DNA from: Pelomonas sp052436255
Lineage (GTDB): Bacteria > Pseudomonadota > Gammaproteobacteria > Burkholderiales > Burkholderiaceae_C
Assembly (NCBI GenBank): GCA_052436255.1
Contig: JBQVNP010000001.1
Span: forward strand, 1 to 64,000
Direction: 5' to 3'
Length of the DNA stretch: 64,000 nt
Shown: piece by piece, positions 59,657-64,000 of the stretch
Layout of the letters: each line of letters starts with the position of its first letter
Numbering within the stretch: position 1 is the first letter of the stretch
Program-made: the position numbers and the translations under genes
The notes under the pieces: generated by a model
Databases searched by the model: none
What the model was told of the DNA's origin: nothing
What the model saw: only the letters and a program-made list of their open reading frames with translations

Positions 59657-61810
59657 ATGCTTGACGCGCCGCTGGAAAGCAGCCTCTGGTACCGCGTTGC
59701 CGACTTGCGCCCGCGCCTGGTGGCGCGCGCACGGCTGCACCGTCATATCTACCGCGGCACCGTCTGGTACCTGTTGCAGGACCCGGCCACCGGCCGTGTA
59801 CACAGGTTCACGCCCGCCGCGCGCCTGGTGCTGGCAGCGATGGACGGCCAGCGCAGCGTGCGCGAGCTGTGGGGCATCGCCGGCGACAAGATGGGTGACG
59901 ACGCACCGACGCAGGACGAACTGATCCAGCTGCTGGGTCAGTTGCACGGAGCCGACCTGCTCGCCACCGACGTGCCGCCGGACGCGCTGGAGCTGTTCGA
60001 CCGTGGCCAGCGGGAGGCGCGCGTCAAGCGCCGGCGGTCGTGGGCCAACCCGATGGCCATCCGCATACCGCTGTGGGATCCGGGGCGCTTCCTCGATCGA
60101 CATCTGGCCGCTTGCCGCACGCTGTGGAGCCGCGGCGCCGGCCTGCTCTGGCTGGCGGTGGTGCTGCCCGCCGTGCTGCTGCTGCCGGCGCAATGGGGCG
60201 AGCTGACCGGCAACCTGTCCGACCGCGTGCTCCAAGCCGACAACCTGCTGCTGATGGCGCTGATCTTTCCGCTCATCAAGGCGCTGCACGAGATGGGGCA
60301 CGCCACGGCCACGCGCGCCGCCGGTGGCGAGGTGCATGACATGGGGTTGATGATGCTGGTGCTGATGCCGGTGCCTTACGTTGATGCGTCGGCGGCCAAT
60401 GTGCTGCGCTCACGTTGGCAGCGGGCCCTGATCGGCGCCGCCGGCATGGTGGTCGAGCTCTTCATCGCGGCGCTGGCCTTCTATGCCTGGCTGCTGATGG
60501 AGCCCGGGGTGGTGCGCGCGGTTTGCTTCAACGTGATGTTCATCGCCGGCATCTCCACGCTGATCTTCAACGGCAACCCCCTGCTGCGCTACGACGCGTA
60601 CTACATCCTGGCCGACGTGGTGGAGCTGCCCAACCTGGCGGCGCAGTCGGCGCGCTACTGGGGCTACCTGCTCAAGCGCTACCTGTTCCGCCTGCGCGAG
60701 ATGGAGTCGCCCGCGCAGACGCGCGCCGAGCGCCTGTGGTACGGGTGCTACGGCATCGCGTCGGCGGTCTACCGCGTCTTTGTCTCGCTGGCCATCGCGT
60801 TGTTCATCGGCACGCAGTTCTTCTTCATCGGTGTACTGCTGGCCCTCTGGGCTGTGGTCATGATGACGATCATGCCCTTGGGCAAGGCCGTCAAGGCGCT
60901 GGCGGCGGTGCCCGAGGCGCGTGAACGCAGTGGCCGCGTCTGGGGCACGGCCGTGGTCAGTGTGGCGCTGATCGTCGCCGTGGTCGGCTTCCTGCCGCTG
61001 CCGCACCGCACCGTAGCGCAGGGTGTGGTCTGGCTGCCCGAGCAGTCCATCGTGCGTGCCGGTGCACCGGGTTTCTTCCGCAGCTTCGAGGCGCCGCCGG
61101 GTAGCCTGGTCGAGCCAGGCACGCTGCTGGCCCGCAGCGTGGACCCGGCGCTCGACGCCGAGGTGAGACTGCTGCAGGCCCGCGTCGACGAGCTCGATGC
61201 CAGCTATGCGGCCGAGTTCGTCGCCGACCGCACGCGCGCCGAGATCGTGCGCGACCAGCTCCAGCATGCGCAGGCCGCGCTGGAACGTGCCCGCCAGCGC
61301 AGCCAGGGCCTGGTGGTCGCTGCGGCCACGGCGGGTCGCTTCACGGTGCCCAAGGCCAGCGACCTGGCCGGCCGCCACCTGCAGCAAGGCGGCATCATCG
61401 GCTACGTGCTCGGCGACACGCCGCCGGTGGTGCGTGTGGTGCTCGACCAGGCGGCGGTGGACGACGTCACCACGGCCACGCGCGACGTGCAGGTGCGCCG
61501 CGCCAGCGAACTGCGCCAGACCTGGCCGGGCCGGGTCGTGCGTCAGGTGCCTGCTGGCCTTGACGAGGTGCCCAGCGCGGCACTGACGCCTTCCGGCGGC
61601 GGCCTCATCGCCACCGACCCACGCGACCCCAAGGGCTTGCGCACGCTCGAACGGGTGTTCCAGCTCGACGTCGAGGTCGATGCCTTGGCGGGCCGCGAGC
61701 TGCGCTACGGTGAACGGGTGCACCTGCGCTTTGCGCACGAGCCTGCGCCGCTGGCAGCCCAGCTCTGGCCGCCGCTGCGCCGCCTGTTCCTGCGCCACTT
61801 CAGTGTCTGA
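59657..61810 (+). CDS. PqqD-like / M50 peptidase / HlyD-like membrane protein
   Basis: This 717-residue multi-TM protein begins with a PqqD-like domain (about residues 15-110). A site-2-protease (M50) core follows, with the zinc motif ALHEMGHATATRAAGG (about residue 209) and the second motif NPLLRYDAYYILAD (about residue 311), in a block of about eight TM segments. After the last TM (about 435-450) comes a periplasmic biotinyl/lipoyl HlyD-like part (about 460-690). M50-HlyD fusions occur with exporters of very large proteins. It lies 10 bp after the GAF-HlyD gene and 5 bp before the SecA-like gene. Confidence 0.87.
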   Translation: MLDAPLESSLWYRVADLRPRLVARARLHRHIYRGTVWYLLQDPATGRVHRFTPAARLVLAAMDGQRSVRELWGIAGDKMGDDAPTQDELIQLLGQLHGADLLATDVPPDALELFDRGQREARVKRRRSWANPMAIRIPLWDPGRFLDRHLAACRTLWSRGAGLLWLAVVLPAVLLLPAQWGELTGNLSDRVLQADNLLLMALIFPLIKALHEMGHATATRAAGGEVHDMGLMMLVLMPVPYVDASAANVLRSRWQRALIGAAGMVVELFIAALAFYAWLLMEPGVVRAVCFNVMFIAGISTLIFNGNPLLRYDAYYILADVVELPNLAAQSARYWGYLLKRYLFRLREMESPAQTRAERLWYGCYGIASAVYRVFVSLAIALFIGTQFFFIGVLLALWAVVMMTIMPLGKAVKALAAVPEARERSGRVWGTAVVSVALIVAVVGFLPLPHRTVAQGVVWLPEQSIVRAGAPGFFRSFEAPPGSLVEPGTLLARSVDPALDAEVRLLQARVDELDASYAAEFVADRTRAEIVRDQLQHAQAALERARQRSQGLVVAAATAGRFTVPKASDLAGRHLQQGGIIGYVLGDTPPVVRVVLDQAAVDDVTTATRDVQVRRASELRQTWPGRVVRQVPAGLDEVPSAALTPSGGGLIATDPRDPKGLRTLERVFQLDVEVDALAGRELRYGERVHLRFAHEPAPLAAQLWPPLRRLFLRHFSV

Positions 61811-61815
61811 CCACC

Positions 61816-63879
61816 ATGTCTGAGGCCCTGCTGCTGCGCCTGAGCCCGCGCGACCTGGCCAGTGGCCGGCCCTATGCCGAACGCGACGAACGCCCCCCGG
61901 CCTGGCACGACGAACTGGCGCTGGGCCTGTGGCACGGCGCGGTGCGCCCGCTGTGGCGGCAGTTCGGCGGCCATGCCGCGAGCGCACAGCGGGTGGTGGC
62001 GCTGACGCGCAGCTTCGAGGCACAGATGGCCGCGCTGGACGACGCTGCCTTGCGCACACGCGCCGCTGCGCTGCGCCACGAACTGCGGCGCAGCCAGTTC
62101 GGTGCCGAGCCCACGGCGCACTTCTTCGCGCTGCTGCGCGAGGTGGCCGGGCGCGTGCTGGGCAAGCGCCACTACGACAGCCAGGTCCATGCGGGTTGGC
62201 TGCTGCTGCACGGTGCGCTGGTCGAGATGTCCACGGGCGAAGGCAAGACCTTTGCCGCCACGCTGCCGGCGTGTACGGCCGCGCTGGTCGGGCTGCCAGT
62301 GCACGTGGTCACCGTCAACGACTACCTTGCAGCGCGTGACGCAGAGGCCATGGGCCGGCTCTACGCATTCTTCGGCCTGCGCTGCGGCGCCATCGTGCAC
62401 GAACAGACGCGTGAGCAACGCCGGGGTGTCTATGCCGGCGACATTGCGTACGCCAGCAACAAGGAACTGACTTTCGACTATCTGCGCGACCGCACGGCCT
62501 TGGGCGACCGCGCGAGCCCCCTGCACCGCGCCGTGGCCCAGGCCGCAGGCGGCTCGACCGGCCCTGCGACGGTGTTGCGCGGGCTGGCGTTTGCCATCGT
62601 CGACGAGGCCGACAGCGTCTTCATCGACGAAGCGCGCACGCCGCTCATCCTGTCGGCCACCTTGCCCGGCGGCCAGCGCAGCCGCATCGTCGGCTGGGCG
62701 CTGGCCTTCGCCGCCGGCCTGCAGCCGGGGGTCGACTTCGAGGTCGAACGCGCCTTCATGCGTGTGCGGCTGACCGACACGGGCCGCGACCGCATCGAGA
62801 CCCTGGTGGACGACGCCGCGCAAGTCGATGAATCCGTGGCCGCCGTGATGCCCGTCGACACCGACCTGCCATCCGGTGCGACGCGCCGCGGCTGCACCGA
62901 AGCCGTGACGCAGGCGCTGTCGGCGCTGTGGCTCTACCACCGTGATCAGCAGTACGTGGTCGCCGACGGCAAGGTGCAGATCGTCGATGAATCCACCGGC
63001 CGTGTCATGGCCGACCGCGCCTGGGAACGCGGCCTGCACCAGATGATCGAGGCCAAGGAGGGCCTGGACGTGACCGGCGAACGCGTGACGCTCGCGCGCA
63101 TCACCTACCAGCGCTTCTTCCGCCGCTACCTGCGCCTGGCCGGCATGACCGGCACCGCCACCGAGGTGGCCGCCGAGATCGGCCGCGTCTACGGCCTGCC
63201 GGTGTGGCGCGTCCCGTTGAACCGCCCGTCGCGGGCGCGCCTCGCGCTGCCGCGCTGCCTGCGCAGCAGCGACACGCGCTGGGAAGCGGTGGTGGCGAGC
63301 GTGCACGAACACGCGGTCGAGCGCGGCCGGCCGGTGCTGGTGGGCACACGCACGGTGCTGGCTTCGGAACAGCTGTCGGCGCGCCTGGCGGCGGCGGCGA
63401 TTCCGCATGTGGTGTTGAACGCCAAGCATGATCGTGATGAGGCCGAGATCATTGCCCGCGCCGGCGTCGCCGGGACCGTGACGGTTGCCACCAACATGGC
63501 CGGGCGTGGCACCGACATCGTGCTTGGCCCGGGCGTGGCCGAGCGCGGCGGGCTGCATGTCATCCTGAGCGAATACCACGAGTCTGCGCGCATCGACCGC
63601 CAGCTCTTCGGCCGTGCCGCGCGCCAGGGCGACCCGGGGAGCGGCGAGGCCCTCGTGGCCGTCGACGACGAGCTGTTCCGCATCCACGCGCCGGCGTTGG
63701 CCGCGCTGGCGCAGCGCTGGCTGGCCGTGCGGGCCGAGCTGCCGGTAGCGATCATTTGGCTGTTGCGCCGCGCGGCGCAGGCCTCGGCCGAGGCGCGCAA
63801 CCGCAGCGCGCGCACGGCCAGTCTCAAGCAGGACCGCCGTCTGGCGGCCGTGTTGGCGTTTTCCGGGAGAGGCGAATGA
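61816..63879 (+). CDS. SecA-like ATPase, shortened
   Basis: This 687-residue SecA homologue has Walker A MSTGEGKTFAATL (about residue 138), VTVNDYLAARD, the DEAD-like VDEADSVFIDEARTPL, a reduced preprotein-crosslinking region (LYHRDQQYVVADGKVQIVDESTGR), GMTGTA, and helicase motifs TNMAGRGTDIVLGPGV and GRAARQGDPGSG. Housekeeping SecA is about 900 residues. This one lacks the C-terminal linker and zinc finger, and the scaffold/wing part is much reduced. It is therefore an accessory SecA, probably dedicated to the export system encoded beside it. It overlaps the next gene by 4 bp. Confidence 0.88.
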   Translation: MSEALLLRLSPRDLASGRPYAERDERPPAWHDELALGLWHGAVRPLWRQFGGHAASAQRVVALTRSFEAQMAALDDAALRTRAAALRHELRRSQFGAEPTAHFFALLREVAGRVLGKRHYDSQVHAGWLLLHGALVEMSTGEGKTFAATLPACTAALVGLPVHVVTVNDYLAARDAEAMGRLYAFFGLRCGAIVHEQTREQRRGVYAGDIAYASNKELTFDYLRDRTALGDRASPLHRAVAQAAGGSTGPATVLRGLAFAIVDEADSVFIDEARTPLILSATLPGGQRSRIVGWALAFAAGLQPGVDFEVERAFMRVRLTDTGRDRIETLVDDAAQVDESVAAVMPVDTDLPSGATRRGCTEAVTQALSALWLYHRDQQYVVADGKVQIVDESTGRVMADRAWERGLHQMIEAKEGLDVTGERVTLARITYQRFFRRYLRLAGMTGTATEVAAEIGRVYGLPVWRVPLNRPSRARLALPRCLRSSDTRWEAVVASVHEHAVERGRPVLVGTRTVLASEQLSARLAAAAIPHVVLNAKHDRDEAEIIARAGVAGTVTVATNMAGRGTDIVLGPGVAERGGLHVILSEYHESARIDRQLFGRAARQGDPGSGEALVAVDDELFRIHAPALAALAQRWLAVRAELPVAIIWLLRRAAQASAEARNRSARTASLKQDRRLAAVLAFSGRGE

Positions 63880-64000
63880 ACTTGCGACCCATCGTGGTCT
63901 TGTGCATGGCGGCCCTGGCAGGGCTGCCGGTGGGGGCCCAGGGCACCGCACCGGCTGCTGCGGCGCCGCGGCCAGCCGCCGCTGTTGCGGCCGCCCCGCC
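63876..64000 (+). CDS. Exported protein, cut by the window end
   Basis: Only the first 41 codons are present. They encode a signal peptide (MNLRPIVVLCMAALAGLPVG, cleavage near AQ-G) and then an Ala/Pro-rich linker. The ATG overlaps the SecA-like stop, so it belongs to the same operon. Periplasmic adaptor or outer-membrane components are expected at this position, but the visible part does not identify it. Confidence 0.7.
   Translation, partial: MNLRPIVVLCMAALAGLPVGAQGTAPAAAAPRPAAAVAAAP

Overview
The window reads as a chromosomal segment of a very G+C-rich betaproteobacterium, most likely a Burkholderiales of the Rubrivivax/Roseateles/Leptothrix type. The evidence is the set of housekeeping genes (mfd, ispD, ispF, ompR/envZ, a monofunctional relA followed by tRNA-Val, bdhA), a PEP-CTERM surface protein, and a dispersed hairpin repeat I associate with this order, present in two copies. 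Genus is inferred from gene content only. Genes are dense, and many neighbours overlap by 4 bp (ATGA/GTGA/TTGA).

Region by region: 0-6 kb holds a PEP-CTERM protein, mfd (with a repeat inserted in frame) and a DUF885 peptidase-like lipoprotein-free exported protein. 6.2-11 kb holds a QseB/QseC-like two-component pair running into a two-subunit molybdenum hydroxylase (IorA/IorB type). 11-19.2 kb has an RlmN-like radical-SAM protein, ispD and ispF; a five-gene chaperone-usher fimbrial operon lies on the opposite strand exactly between ispD and ispF. 19.2-26.3 kb is core: envZ, ompR, a SIMPL-domain protein, bdhA, an alpha/beta hydrolase, relA, tRNA-Val(GAC) and its terminator.

26.4-40.1 kb is an accessory signalling region, all on the minus strand. 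Operon A is a subtilisin-like protease with nine C-terminal VVLSEG repeats, a 7-TM histidine kinase and a receiver-kinase hybrid, with a clear GEMM-I (cyclic-di-GMP type) riboswitch in its leader. Operon B has nine coupled genes: an orphan SsuA/TauA-like binding protein, a kinase, a CheY/Rcp1-like receiver, a REC-HK-REC hybrid, APS kinase, a 34-residue small ORF, a methyltransferase, a sulfotransferase-like protein and a ureohydrolase-fold protein. It suggests a signal-controlled pathway that sulfates an unknown metabolite.

40.2-47.6 kb is a low-oxygen stress cluster: two universal stress proteins, MgtC/DUF4010, a DksA/TraR zinc finger, a cytochrome c lipoprotein, a beta-CASP RNase, AdhP and an OTCase-like domain. 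Five class-II FNR/ANR-type promoters (TTGAT-N4-CGCAA or variants, then 21-22 bp, then TANNNT) tie these genes into one regulon.

47.7-56.8 kb is a metal-starvation (Zur/zinc) locus: a Fur-family regulator, a palindromic operator, a TonB-dependent receptor, an ABC-2 exporter with two DUF3526 permeases, a 43-residue membrane peptide, ZnuCBA, and a frameshifted COG0523 GTPase remnant. 56.9-64 kb is an unusual secretion-like operon: SapC, a GAF-HlyD fusion, a PqqD/M50/HlyD membrane protein, a shortened SecA-like ATPase, and the start of a further exported protein cut by the window edge.
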